A DNA stretch of 64,000 nucleotides from the NCBI RefSeq assembly GCF_003611635.1, contig NZ_RAVZ01000005.1, positions 24,083 to 88,082 on the forward strand, in the 5' to 3' direction. The stretch comes from Corallococcus terminator. GTDB lineage: Bacteria; Myxococcota; Myxococcia; Myxococcales; Myxococcaceae. A program made the position numbers and the translations under genes. Positions 29,345 through 38,160 of this stretch are shown here, in pieces. The notes beneath the pieces were generated by a model that was given only the letters and a program-made list of their open reading frames with translations, had not been told where the DNA came from and ran no database searches. Numbering within the stretch: position 1 is the stretch's first letter; each line of letters starts with the position of its first letter.

Positions 29345-29727
29345 GGTGTTCCCATCCTCATGCGGTGTGCGTACGGAGCAGCAATCGACCTGGAATGCCT
29401 GTCGGCCCCGGGCCCCCGTCTGCCTTTCTTGACCGGGAGTGAATACCACGCGGACGCAAGAACACCGGGATGGATTGACAATCATTCGGGCGAAAGACGG
29501 TCCGAAAACAGCCCCCCGCTACGTAGGCATGAGAAGTCATTGAAATCCAACGGGAAACCGCCCGCGGGTCGGTGCCACCCCGGAGCAGCCCGCCCCGTTC
29601 GCGCTGGACGGGTCCGCCGGACGGTATGCCCTGGATTCAAAAATCCTTGTGGCCGGTGCGGGGCGTGCCGGGTCTCCTGGACAGCCCGGCATTTTTCACG
29701 GGCTCCGCCACCGAACCGGAGCATCCC
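29345..29727. other. 383-bp divergent intergenic region with a terminator-like leader hairpin
   Basis: No gene is supported here. It separates the divergent beta-rich protein and M4 protease genes. Near the protease end lies a complete intrinsic terminator in sense orientation (29666-29696). Translation of the protease starts at a TTG 32 bases later. The rest shows no clear repeat. Confidence 0.6.
29666..29696 (+). terminator. Intrinsic terminator in the leader of the M4 protease gene
   Basis: TGCCGGG (29666-29672) pairs with CCCGGCA (29685-29691), immediately followed by TTTTT. No gene lies upstream on this strand, so it either attenuates the protease mRNA or ends a small RNA. Confidence 0.6.
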
Positions 29728-31509
29728 TTGCGCATCCGCCGCCTTGTCTCGCTCGTCCCCTTCCTGTTCCTGGGAAGCGCCTGCGGTACCAGCACCGTCG
29801 ACGACGCCCAGCCCCTCACGCAGGACAGCGCCCTGGCGACGAAGCCGGCCCGGGGCGAAGGCCTGCGCCGACTCCAGGCCCAGCGCCCGGAGTTCCTGCG
29901 GGGCGCGGGGGAGCTGTCCGCCCGCCGCCTCCTGGTGGACCCCCAGGGCAAGGCGCATGAGCGCCTGGCGCAGACCTTCAAGGGCGTCCCCGTCTTCGGC
30001 GCCGCGGCCATCGTGCACCTCGCGGAGGACGGCACCGTCGCCAGCGTGACGGACCGGCTCGCCCGCGACCTCAAGGTGGACACCACGCCCCGGCTCAAGC
30101 GGGATGAAGCCATCCAGAACGCCCTTGGCACGCTGGAGGACGGAAGCGTGCTGGTGGGCGCGCCCAAGGCGGACCTGCAGATCCTCGCCGACAGCCGGGA
30201 CACCCGTCTGACGTGGCGGGTGCAGTTGGAGACGGTGAAGACGGACGGCGGGCCGGCGATGCCGAACATCTTCATCGACGCGCACACCGGGGAGACGGTC
30301 CGGGACTTCGACAACCTCCAGACCAGCCGCAACCGCAAGACGTACACGGCCAAGAACCGCACGTCCCTGCCCGGGACGCTGGTGCGTTCGGAAACCCAGG
30401 GCCCCACGAGCGATGCGCTCCTGAACCAGGCCCACGACCACGCGGGCTTCACGTACGACTTCTACGCGACCCTCTTCGGCCGTGACAGCTACGACGGCCT
30501 GGGCACGGACCTCATCTCCACGGTCCACTACAGCAAGAACTACGTGAACGCGTTCTGGAACGGGACGCAGATGGTCTACGGCGACGGCGACGGCGTGCAG
30601 TCCTCCGCGCTGACGGTGCTGGACGTCGTCGGCCACGAATTGACCCACGCCGTCACCGACACGTCCTCGGAGCTCATCTACGCCAATGAGTCGGGCGCCC
30701 TGAACGAGGCCATGTCCGACATCTTCGGCGCCTCCATCGAGGCGTACCGGGATGGTGCCGTCAGCGCCAACACCTGGAAGATTGGCGAGGAGTGCTGGAC
30801 GCCGGCCACCGCGGGCGACGCCCTGCGGTACATGAACGACCCGGCCATCGCGGGCGACTACGACTACTACCCCACGCGCTACACGGGCACCTCCGACAGC
30901 GGCGGCGTGCACTGGAACTCCGGCATCGCGAACCTGGCCTTCCACCTGATGGTCTCCGGTGGAACCCACCCGCGCGGCAAGACGAGCAACGTGGTGCCGG
31001 CGCTCGACGCCAACAGCTACACGGGCATCCTGAAGGGCGCGGCCATCTTCTACCGCGCGAACACCGTCTACCTGACGGCGGGCAGCACCTTCGCGGACGC
31101 GCGCGCCGCCACCTCGCAGGCCGCCTCCGACCTGTATGGCGCAAGCGCCGTCGCGTCCGTCAACGAGGCCTGGAGCGCCGTGGGCGTGGCCGCGCCCCCG
31201 ACCTGGACCGTCCTCACCACGCTGAGCAACGTCGCGGGCAGCCGCAACGGCAACACGAACCTCAGCTACGTCACGCCGACCAACGCGACCGCGATGCGCT
31301 TCGCGCTCTCCGGCGGCACGGGAGACGCGGACCTGTACGTGAAGTTCGGCAGCGCGCCCACGACCAGCAGCTACGACTGCCGCTCGGCGGGTGCCAACAA
31401 CGATGAGAGCTGCACCCTCAACCTCGCGAAGCAGGGCACGTACTACGTCCTGATCCGCGGCTACTCGGCCTTCTCCGGCGCCACCTTCCAGGTCAGCTCC
31501 GGCCAGTAA
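29728..31509 (+). CDS. M4 (thermolysin) family zinc metalloprotease with C-terminal PPC domain
   Basis: A 593-residue preproprotein starting at a TTG with GGAG about seven bases upstream. A leader with a lipobox-like GSAC is followed by a FTP/PepSY-type propeptide (residues about 50-200, LKVDTTPRLKRDEAIQNAL). The catalytic domain has HELTH at 303-307, the third zinc ligand Glu327 in GALNEAMSD, and the later His in DSGGVHWNSGIANLAF. The C-terminal 100 residues form a bacterial pre-peptidase (PPC) domain with SGGTGDADLYVKFG. It is a secreted endopeptidase, maturing by removal of propeptide and perhaps PPC. In a predatory myxobacterium it would serve prey digestion (inference). Confidence 0.93.
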   Translation: MRIRRLVSLVPFLFLGSACGTSTVDDAQPLTQDSALATKPARGEGLRRLQAQRPEFLRGAGELSARRLLVDPQGKAHERLAQTFKGVPVFGAAAIVHLAEDGTVASVTDRLARDLKVDTTPRLKRDEAIQNALGTLEDGSVLVGAPKADLQILADSRDTRLTWRVQLETVKTDGGPAMPNIFIDAHTGETVRDFDNLQTSRNRKTYTAKNRTSLPGTLVRSETQGPTSDALLNQAHDHAGFTYDFYATLFGRDSYDGLGTDLISTVHYSKNYVNAFWNGTQMVYGDGDGVQSSALTVLDVVGHELTHAVTDTSSELIYANESGALNEAMSDIFGASIEAYRDGAVSANTWKIGEECWTPATAGDALRYMNDPAIAGDYDYYPTRYTGTSDSGGVHWNSGIANLAFHLMVSGGTHPRGKTSNVVPALDANSYTGILKGAAIFYRANTVYLTAGSTFADARAATSQAASDLYGASAVASVNEAWSAVGVAAPPTWTVLTTLSNVAGSRNGNTNLSYVTPTNATAMRFALSGGTGDADLYVKFGSAPTTSSYDCRSAGANNDESCTLNLAKQGTYYVLIRGYSAFSGATFQVSSGQ

Positions 31510-31536
31510 TCCCAGAGGGGTTTGCTGCCCCGCCCC

Positions 31537-31580
31537 ACCGGCGCGGTCGCCATTCCCTGGCGGCCGCGCCGGTTTCTTTC
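31537..31580 (+). terminator. Terminator after the M4 protease gene
   Basis: ACCGGCGCGG (31537-31546) pairs perfectly with CCGCGCCGGT (31564-31573), followed by TTCTTTC. Confidence 0.75.
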
Positions 31581-31701
31581 GCGGGCTGTTCCAATCGGCT
31601 CCCATTGCGACGCGGTGTGACTCCAAGGCGCGTCCCTCCCCGCGCCCCCGAGCGACTGCGGTCCTTCCGCATCACCCCGTAGCCCCGGCGCGCCCGGGCC
31701 G

Positions 31702-33270
31702 TCAGGAGCTACACGAGAGCGCGGAGCAGCCGGGCTTGGACCGGGCCCAGTCGGGCCGCCGGGCCGCGTAGGTTTCGCGGCCCGGTTGCTCGTCGAAGGG
31801 GCGTCGCATCACGTCGAGCAGCAGGTGCACCTTCGAGTCATCACCCGCGTGGGCCGCGTCGATGGCTTCCTGCGCCAGGTAGTTGCGCAAGACGTACTTC
31901 GGATTCACCGCGTCCATCCGGCGTGCCAGCTCCGCGGGCTCCACGCCCTCGCGCCGCGTGCGCTGCCACCACGATGTGAGCCATTGGAGGCCCCGCGCGA
32001 GGTGGGGCTCGGATACGGGCTTGTAGAACGCCTCACGCAGCACGTCCGGAAACGCGTCAGGCGCCGTGGGAGAAAGCACCACGCGGGACAGGCCCCGGAA
32101 GAAGAGCGTCATGTCCGTCTCCTCTTCGCCCAGCCAGGCCAGACACGCGTTCACCCGCTCGACGTCCGCTTCATCCTCCAGCGAGGACAGGCCCAGCTTC
32201 GCCGCGTAGCGCGCGAGCATCTCCGCGTTCAGCGTGCGCTGGTATTCGAGCATTCCCGCGTGGAGCAGGGTCTCATCCCCTTCGAAGAGCGGCATCAGCG
32301 CGACGCCCAGCCGCTCCACGTTCCACATCCCGATGGCGGGCTGGTTGCCATAGCGGTAGCGGCCGTGTTCGGCGTCCGTGGTGTTGGGCGTCCAGTTGGG
32401 GTCGAAGTCGTCCACCCAGCCGTAGGGCCCGTAGTCGATGGTGAGCCCGAGGATGGACATGTTGTCGGTGTTCATCACGCCGTGCACGAAGCCCACCGCC
32501 TGCCATTGCGCCATGAGCCTCGCGGTGCGGCGCGCGACTTCCTGGAAGAAGGCGGCGTAGGTGTCCTTTGACGGCGCCCCCAGCTCCGGGAAGAACTGCG
32601 TCAGCGTGTAGTCCGTCAACTGCTTGAGCAGCGCCACGTCGCCACGGCTCGTGCACAGCTCGAAGTTGCCGAAGCGCAGGAAGCTGGGAGCGACGCGGCA
32701 GACGATGGCGCCGGGCTCGTCCTGGGGGTGCCCGTCGTAGAACATGTCCCGGACGACCGAGTCCCCCGTGGCCACGAGCGACAGGGCGCGGGTCGTGGGC
32801 ACGCCCAGGTGGTGCATGGCCTCGCTGCACAGGAACTCGCGGATGGAGGAGCGCAGCACGGCGCGCCCATCCGCCCGGCGCGAATAGGGCGTCCGGCCCG
32901 CGCCCTTGAGTTGCAACTCCAGGAGCCCACCGTCGGGGGTCCGCAATTCCCCCAGCCCGATGGCCCGGCCGTCCCCCAACTGTCCCGCCCAGTGGCCGAA
33001 CTGATGGCCGCCGTAGTTGGCCGCGTAGGGCACCATGCCCGGCTCCAGCGCGTTGCCCGCCAGCACCCGCACCCACGCCTCGGACCGCAGGGCGTCCTCG
33101 TCCAGGCCCAGCAGGCGTGCCACCTCCGGGGAGAAGGCGACCAGGCGGGGCGCGGAGACAGGCGTGGGCTGGACCCGGGACCAGAGCGCTCCCGACACCT
33201 GGCGCGACCGGGAGTCCGTGAGCGGGTCTCCCGGGGTGGAGTCAACGAAGCGGGAGGTGAACTGGGGCAT
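31702..33270 (-). CDS. selO: SelO/YdiU-family protein adenylyltransferase (AMPylase)
   Basis: A 522-residue pseudokinase-fold enzyme of the SelO family, which transfers AMP from ATP to hydroxyl side chains of proteins and is linked to redox control. The family blocks are clear: YAANYGGHQFGHWAGQLGDG near the N-terminus, LKGAGRTPYSR (ATP loop), AVLRSSIREFLCSEAMHHLG, and HGVMNTDNMSILGLTIDYGP (metal-binding Asn/Asp). The protein ends in SCSS, which is the bacterial counterpart of the CxxU redox tail, with Cys in the Sec position; the last Cys is also preceded by another Cys five residues earlier. Length is near that of other bacterial SelO. It stands alone. Confidence 0.93.
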   Translation of the reverse strand: MPQFTSRFVDSTPGDPLTDSRSRQVSGALWSRVQPTPVSAPRLVAFSPEVARLLGLDEDALRSEAWVRVLAGNALEPGMVPYAANYGGHQFGHWAGQLGDGRAIGLGELRTPDGGLLELQLKGAGRTPYSRRADGRAVLRSSIREFLCSEAMHHLGVPTTRALSLVATGDSVVRDMFYDGHPQDEPGAIVCRVAPSFLRFGNFELCTSRGDVALLKQLTDYTLTQFFPELGAPSKDTYAAFFQEVARRTARLMAQWQAVGFVHGVMNTDNMSILGLTIDYGPYGWVDDFDPNWTPNTTDAEHGRYRYGNQPAIGMWNVERLGVALMPLFEGDETLLHAGMLEYQRTLNAEMLARYAAKLGLSSLEDEADVERVNACLAWLGEEETDMTLFFRGLSRVVLSPTAPDAFPDVLREAFYKPVSEPHLARGLQWLTSWWQRTRREGVEPAELARRMDAVNPKYVLRNYLAQEAIDAAHAGDDSKVHLLLDVMRRPFDEQPGRETYAARRPDWARSKPGCSALSCSS

Positions 33271-33807
33271 GGCGGATGGGTCCTGGGCCCGGCGAGGAGA
33301 TGGACGGGATGCGGCATTTCTTCACGCTGGGGCCCTCAACATGCCAGTCCTTCGCACTCCAGGGCACCCGGGAGGACCTGGCCCAGGCATCCGTCTCGTG
33401 TTGCGGCTTCCCGCGCCGCTGCTCGCAAGGGGCCGGGGCTGGCGCGAGGCGGACACGCGGCGGGGGAAGCTTCCGGCGCATCGTGGGCATCGTCACGGCC
33501 TTCACGCTCGGGCACTCGCTCACGCTGGCGGCGGCCCTGGGCGTGCCGCGGCTCCTGTTCCCCGGCCGGGAGTCGAGCGTCGCCGCGGGCTTCGGGCTCG
33601 TGCATGGACTCGCCTTCGCCACGGTGCTCGCGAGCACGGGGACCTGGCCCCTGAGCGACAATCCCAGCCGCCCTCCAATACCCTTGGCAGGAGTTGCCCG
33701 CGAGGCAACACCGCGTAGCCGGTGAAACAACACACATCATGATTGTCACGCATGGGTAGAAGCGGCGATGGTTCAGGGCAAGCCCCTTCCCCTGGAAATG
33801 GATTCCC
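33271..33807 (+). pseudogene. HupE/UreJ_2-like membrane protein, decayed remnant
   Basis: The stretch 33474-33641 encodes RRIVGIVTAFTLGHSLTLAA, LGVPRLLFPG and AGFGLVHGLAFATVLASTG. In HupE/UreJ_2 membrane proteins the motif FTLxHSLTLxxAALG and the motif GLxHGLxFA sit in different helices about 40-50 residues apart. Here they are only about twenty apart and there is no proper N-terminal signal or following helices. The frame before (from 33276) and after encodes unrelated, Arg/Gly-rich sequence. I read this as an internally deleted, truncated remnant. The function of the intact family, probably metal or organic solute handling at the membrane, is no longer served. The rest of the interval shows nothing recognisable. 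Confidence 0.65.
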
Positions 33808-35148
33808 ATGCGCGCTTCCTTCAGACGCTCCGCCCTGATGCTGTTGCTGAGCCTGTGCACCCTGCCGGGCTGCGCGTCGGAGTCGGAGCCAACGCCAGGC
33901 GACCCGCCTGACTCGGGCGTGGTGGACACGGGCTGCCCTGCTCCCACGGGCGCGACCGTCACACACCAGGGCACCCTCTCCACCGCGGAGACCTGGAGCG
34001 CGACCAGCCCCCACGTCATCTCCTCCGACCTCCAGGTGAACGCCGCGGTGACGGTGGAGCCCTGCACGGTGGTGGGCGTGGAAGCCGACCGCAGGATCGA
34101 GGTCAATCCCGGGGGCTCCTTCGTGACGCAGGGCACGCAGGCGAAACCGGTGCGCATCCAGGCGCTGGACCCGAGCAAGCCCTGGGGCGAAATCCTGGTC
34201 AACGCGAACAGCTCCGTGCGGCTGACGTGGACGACGCTGTCGGGCGGCGGCAGCCCGTCGCTGTCTGACGCAACGATCCGGGTGCGGGCCGGCGCGAACC
34301 TTCCCGGCAACCGGCCGCTGTTCGTGGACCACGTCACCATCCAGGACTCCCGCAGCCCTGGCATCCTCATCAACGGAACCGCCGGCTTCGCGGACAGCTC
34401 CACCGCGCTGACCATCACCGGCTCCGGCAGCGAGGAGCAGCCCCAGCCGCTGGTGGTCAACCCCAATGCGCTGGGCACGCTGCCCACCGGCAATTACACG
34501 GGCAACCGCGAGGACAGCGTCTTCGTCAGTCCCAACATCGCGTCCGCCACCATCTCCTACCTGGGCGGCAACGCGACGCTGCGCGACCTGGGCGTGCCGT
34601 ACCACGTGGACGGCCTCACGGTGGGCAACCACGACACCGCCGCGACCCTCACCATCGAGGCCGGCGCCGAGCTGCGCTTCGATCCCGCGCGGACGCTGCG
34701 CACCTATGACAGCAAGAGCGCGCTCATCGCCGCTGGCACGGTGCAGCGGCCCGTGGTCTTCACCTCCGCGAAGGCGACGCCGGCGGCGGGAGACTGGGCG
34801 GGCCTCCGCTTCGACGGCCACAACTCCGCCAACCGTCTGGAGTCCGTCCGCGTGCGGTACGCGGGCGGTGCCTGCCAGTGCTCCAGCTTCGGCTGCAACT
34901 ACCTGCCGGGCTCGTTCGATGTGAGCTCCGCCATCCTGCTCTTCCAGGAGCCCTCCTCGCCGTTCATCGCGAACTCCAGCATCGAGGACAGCGCGGGCCA
35001 CGGCATCCTGCGCGGCTGGAGTGGCACCTCCGCCGCGGACTTCACCGCGACCAACACCTTCGCCCGCATCGCGGCGTGCACGCAGACGACGCCCAGGAGC
35101 GCGGAGGGAAGCTGCCCCAACGACCCGCCCTGCCCGCGCGCGCCCTGA
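33808..35148 (+). CDS. Exported lipoprotein, right-handed parallel beta-helix-like
   Basis: A 446-residue lipoprotein: basic N-terminus, hydrophobic LMLLLSLCT, lipobox LPGC. An Asp/Pro-rich tether (SEPTPGDPPDSGVVDTGC) follows. The body has many short, regularly spaced beta-strands with Asn/Gly turns (ISSDLQVNAAVTVEPCTVV, VFTSAKATPAAGDWAGLRF, NSSIEDSAGHGILRG), a pattern typical of right-handed beta-helices. No pectin-lyase-type catalytic residues are evident. Cys clusters near residues 350-360 (CQCSSFGC) could be disulfides. A surface adhesion or polysaccharide-binding role is plausible, without direct evidence. Confidence 0.72.
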   Translation: MRASFRRSALMLLLSLCTLPGCASESEPTPGDPPDSGVVDTGCPAPTGATVTHQGTLSTAETWSATSPHVISSDLQVNAAVTVEPCTVVGVEADRRIEVNPGGSFVTQGTQAKPVRIQALDPSKPWGEILVNANSSVRLTWTTLSGGGSPSLSDATIRVRAGANLPGNRPLFVDHVTIQDSRSPGILINGTAGFADSSTALTITGSGSEEQPQPLVVNPNALGTLPTGNYTGNREDSVFVSPNIASATISYLGGNATLRDLGVPYHVDGLTVGNHDTAATLTIEAGAELRFDPARTLRTYDSKSALIAAGTVQRPVVFTSAKATPAAGDWAGLRFDGHNSANRLESVRVRYAGGACQCSSFGCNYLPGSFDVSSAILLFQEPSSPFIANSSIEDSAGHGILRGWSGTSAADFTATNTFARIAACTQTTPRSAEGSCPNDPPCPRAP

Positions 35149-35155
35149 AGACGGC

Positions 35156-35671
35156 TCAGGAGGAGAGGTTCTTGTAATAGACCACGGTGGAGCGAAGGAC
35201 GCCGCCCGTGTCCTTCGCGTAGCCCGGAATCTCCCCCACCCGCTGCCACTGGTGGTGCTGGTACACGGACTCCGCCGTCGACCCCAACTCCGAGTCCAGC
35301 ACCAGCAGGGTCCGGCCCACGCCACGCGCGAACCGCTCCACCTCGCGCAAGAGGCGCGAGGAGACGCCCTGGCCCCGGGCGCTCGGATGCACCATCAGCT
35401 TCATGAGGTCCGCGCGGTGCAGGCCGTTCTGGCGCAGGCTGGGTGCGAGCTGCACGGATCCGACGATGCGCCCGTCGTGCTCCGCGACCCAGAGCACCAG
35501 GCCCGGCCCCAGCGACACGAGCACCCCCTGCCAGTACGCCTCCGCCACCTCCGGCGCGAGCGGCGCCAGGAAGCCAATGGACGCGCCCCCATTCACCGTC
35601 GCGAGGATCAGCTCGGTGAGCGCCTGACGCTCCGCGGGGGTCGCCTGTTCCAGTCTCCGGATGGAAGTCAT
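35156..35671 (-). CDS. GNAT family N-acetyltransferase
   Basis: A 171-residue GNAT enzyme. The acetyl-CoA-binding motif A is seen as RADLMKLMVHPSARGQGVSSRLL, here split over the loop HPSARGQGVSSRLL. The preceding strand DGRIVGSVQLAPS and the C-terminal half (LLVLDSELGSTAESVYQHHQWQ, then GEIPGYAKD) are typical of small-molecule acetyltransferases. The ATG at 35671 is preferred to one three codons upstream, because the conserved strand starts there. It is convergent with the beta-helix gene, with only seven bases between stops. Confidence 0.85.
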   Translation of the reverse strand: MTSIRRLEQATPAERQALTELILATVNGGASIGFLAPLAPEVAEAYWQGVLVSLGPGLVLWVAEHDGRIVGSVQLAPSLRQNGLHRADLMKLMVHPSARGQGVSSRLLREVERFARGVGRTLLVLDSELGSTAESVYQHHQWQRVGEIPGYAKDTGGVLRSTVVYYKNLSS

Positions 35672-35696
35672 CCCCTGCATCCTACAGCCGCCGGCC

Positions 35697-36800
35697 CTAC
35701 TTCGCGGGCGGCTTCGGCGCCGGGCCCGTCCTGGCGCCAGTGAAGCGCATCACTTCCTCCATCAGCAGGCGGCGTCCCCGCTCCGGTCGCTCCAGGTGGA
35801 CGAAGTGCGTCGCGCCCGGAAGCACGACGGCCTTCACGAAGGTCGCGTGGTCCAGGTGCTCCTGGAGGCGGGTGACGTCCTCGGGCCGGCTCCAGAAATC
35901 GTTCTCCGAACGGAGGATGAGGACGCGGCCGGAGATGGAGCCCGCGTCCCAGAGCTGCCGACCGATGGCGAGCAGGAAGCTGTCCTCCAATGCCCCGGAC
36001 GGAGCCCGGAAGGCGAACGGCGTCCGGGACGGCGCCAGCGGATCACTCGCGAGCGCCTCGCGCTGGAAGGACCCGGCCACCTGGGGGTCGCGCGCCTTGT
36101 CCTTGTCCTCCGGAAGTTCGCGGTCCCAGACGGCCAGCACCGACGCCCCGGTGTTCCAACGGTAGGCGCCCAGCCCCTCCGCGTTGAAGCGCCCCGGCCG
36201 CTTCGGATCCTCGAAGTCCGTGCCGCGCCCGAGCATCTTGTGCTCGGCGCTTCCCGCGTACAGCGCGTTGAGCAGGATGAGGTGGCTGACGTCGTCCGGA
36301 TGCAGGCTGGCGTACATCCCCGCCCAATGCCCGCCGGTGGCCCAGCCCAGGAGCCCGACCCGGCGTTGCCCCGTGCGCGCCTGCACCCACGCCACCACCG
36401 CCTGCACATCCCGCACGGCCTCGTTCGAGCCCACCAGCGGACGGCCCACCGCGGGCAGCCCCATGGCCTGCGGCCGCGTCGAACCGCCATAGCCCCGCAC
36501 GTCCATCACGAAGACGGAGTGCCCCGCGCGCGCGAGGTCCTCCGCGAGCGAGCCCCCCTCCACGGGCAGGTCGAAGGACGCCCGCCCCGGAACGCGCGCG
36601 CCATGAAGGAGGATGAGCGGCGGAAGTCCCGCCACCTGCATGCCGGAGTCCTTCACCTCCCGCACGGACACCTCGATGCCCGGATCCGACGGGACGAGGA
36701 ACTCCGCGCGCGCCACCTCCGCCCCCGCGCTGCTCGCGAGCAACAGGCCCAGCAGCCACAGGCTTCGGACAGCGGACGCGGCACTCCGGTGGGTCGTCAC
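35697..36800 (-). CDS. Secreted alpha/beta-hydrolase-fold protein lacking the nucleophile Ser
   Basis: A 367-residue protein with a Sec-type signal (SLWLLGLLLASSAGA). Translation starts at a GTG with AGGAGG four bases upstream. The alpha/beta-hydrolase fold is clear: LILLHGARVPGR (oxyanion region), GHSVFVMDVRGYGGSTRP, then the nucleophile elbow. The elbow reads GWATGG, where the usual GxSxG Ser is Ala154. Later regions, VLILRSENDFWSRPEDV and the C-terminal PGATHFVHLERPERG, retain an Asp and a His at the right places. It might therefore be a binding protein or a much changed enzyme. It stands next to the GNAT gene and a divergent lipoprotein. Confidence 0.78.
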   Translation of the reverse strand: MTTHRSAASAVRSLWLLGLLLASSAGAEVARAEFLVPSDPGIEVSVREVKDSGMQVAGLPPLILLHGARVPGRASFDLPVEGGSLAEDLARAGHSVFVMDVRGYGGSTRPQAMGLPAVGRPLVGSNEAVRDVQAVVAWVQARTGQRRVGLLGWATGGHWAGMYASLHPDDVSHLILLNALYAGSAEHKMLGRGTDFEDPKRPGRFNAEGLGAYRWNTGASVLAVWDRELPEDKDKARDPQVAGSFQREALASDPLAPSRTPFAFRAPSGALEDSFLLAIGRQLWDAGSISGRVLILRSENDFWSRPEDVTRLQEHLDHATFVKAVVLPGATHFVHLERPERGRRLLMEEVMRFTGARTGPAPKPPAK

Positions 36801-37207
36801 ATCGGCCTCCTGTGGGGAAACGCGCGTTGAATCCTGCCAGAAGCAGGGCCGGCAGGGGCTGGCCGCACGCCTGCCTGCGTGCTTCAGGGCCACTTCGAGG
36901 TCGTTCCCACTGGCGGCCGCGACCCGTGGCGCGACAGGAATCCGTGGAGCGGGCGCATCACCCCATGCCGCGCCTCGTGCAAACCTTGCACGGGGATGCA
37001 GACCCTGCACCGTCCCGGCGCCCGGGGTCGTGCAAGGTTTGCACACCTTGAGAGCCTCCTCTGGAGCCGCCCCCCGGCACCGTGGCTGGCACTCCCGTTG
37101 CTTTGTCGCCTCCCCGTTCCCCGACGCAAGGCCCGCCTGGAACGGCGTGCCGGATGCGAGCGGGAGCGCCATCTCCAACGCGGCAAAGACAAGGACGGAA
37201 CTTGATC
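36801..37207. other. 407-bp divergent intergenic region with three GTGCAA-type dyads
   Basis: The spacer lies between the hydrolase-like and lipoprotein genes. It includes three 15-bp dyads at 36977, 36996 and 37030 and is otherwise without a gene. The dyads are far from the hydrolase start but 160-230 bases before the lipoprotein start. Confidence 0.6.
36977..37044. promoter_or_regulatory. Cluster of three dyad operators, GTGCAA-N3-TTGCAC type
   Basis: Site 1 (36977-36991) reads GTGCAA-ACC-TTGCAC, site 2 (36996-37010) ATGCAG-ACC-CTGCAC, site 3 (37030-37044) GTGCAA-GGT-TTGCAC. Sites 1 and 3 are perfect 6-bp inverted repeats and are reverse complements of each other. Centre-to-centre spacing is 19 and 34 bp. 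This looks like cooperative binding sites for a dimeric regulator. Confidence 0.6.
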
Positions 37208-38086
37208 ATGGGTCCCATCACGAAGCAGTCCGTGCAGAAGCTCTTCCTCGCGGTTCCCTTCGCCCTCATCGCGGCAGGCTGCGGCGGCGAAATGGACGGT
37301 CAGGGAATGACGGAGGATGCCCAGCCGGAGTCCGCCGCGGAGCCCAGCGCCGTGGAGCCCAGCGCCGCCGACTCCATTGCCAGCACGGAGCAGGCCGTCA
37401 CGCTGGGCGGCACGTACTGGTGGGGCACCGCCAACAACGGGGACACCACCACCACCATCGGGACCTCCACGAACCGCACCTGCTTCATGACGTCCCTGTT
37501 CGGCAACCTGAAGCCGGCCACCGCGGGAAACTGGAGCAGCGCGGGCGTGTATAACTATTCCGGCAACTGGGTGGCCTTCGTCAATCACAGCAACAGCAAG
37601 GCGCTGGCCACGGGCATCCAGTGCCTCAACACCGCCACCAACCGCACCTCGGAGGTCACCTGGCGTCAGGGGACCGCGGCGAAGCTGCTGGGCGCGGTCA
37701 CCGCGGACCGGCGCTGCTTCCTGACGCGGGTGGAGGCGTCCACGAATGCCTTCATCAACGGCGACAGCGAGGTGAAGGTCTGGAATGACGGTCTCAACTG
37801 GTACCTGGGCGGCGACCTGACGGGACCGGGCGGCGGCCGGGCCCTGTGCGTGGACGTGCCGACGGGCATGGGCGGCTGGCTGTGGGGTTCGGGCGAGGGC
37901 GGTGGCTTCACGGAGAACCTGGCCTACAACGCCGGCGGCGTGGCCTGCCTCCTGTCCGGCGTGGGCGGCCGGTTCACGACCAACAGCTACACGGACGGCG
38001 TGTCCATCGACTACAACAGCGGGACCCGTTACTGGGAAATGACGGTCATGAACGGCAAGCGCGGCTACGCCAACTGCGTCAAGTAA
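37208..38086 (+). CDS. Exported lipoprotein of unknown function
   Basis: A 292-residue lipoprotein with leader MGPITKQSVQKLFLAVPFAL and lipobox IAAGC. The mature region starts with an Asp/Glu/Ser-rich linker (AEPSAVEPSAADS), then four similar beta units each opening with a Cys-containing strand: NRTCFMTSLFGNL, DRRCFLTRVEASTNAF, RALCVDVPTGMGG and GVACLLSGVGGRF. Such repeats suggest a beta-trefoil or small beta-propeller stabilised by disulfides. Similar myxobacterial proteins are only known as hypothetical. The promoter region carries three dyad sites, so it is likely tightly regulated. The ATG at 37208 has GGACGGA upstream. Confidence 0.75.
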   Translation: MGPITKQSVQKLFLAVPFALIAAGCGGEMDGQGMTEDAQPESAAEPSAVEPSAADSIASTEQAVTLGGTYWWGTANNGDTTTTIGTSTNRTCFMTSLFGNLKPATAGNWSSAGVYNYSGNWVAFVNHSNSKALATGIQCLNTATNRTSEVTWRQGTAAKLLGAVTADRRCFLTRVEASTNAFINGDSEVKVWNDGLNWYLGGDLTGPGGGRALCVDVPTGMGGWLWGSGEGGGFTENLAYNAGGVACLLSGVGGRFTTNSYTDGVSIDYNSGTRYWEMTVMNGKRGYANCVK

Positions 38087-38107
38087 CACCGCGCTGAATC
38101 CCAGACA

Positions 38108-38145
38108 CGGATGCCGGGCCCATGGAGGGGGCGGCCCGGCATCCG
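38108..38145. terminator. Bidirectional hairpin terminator
   Basis: CGGATGCCGGGCC (38108-38120) and GGCCCGGCATCCG (38133-38145) form a perfect 13-bp stem between convergent genes. No T-run follows. Confidence 0.65.
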
Positions 38146-38160
38146 CGTCAGCAAGGGCGA

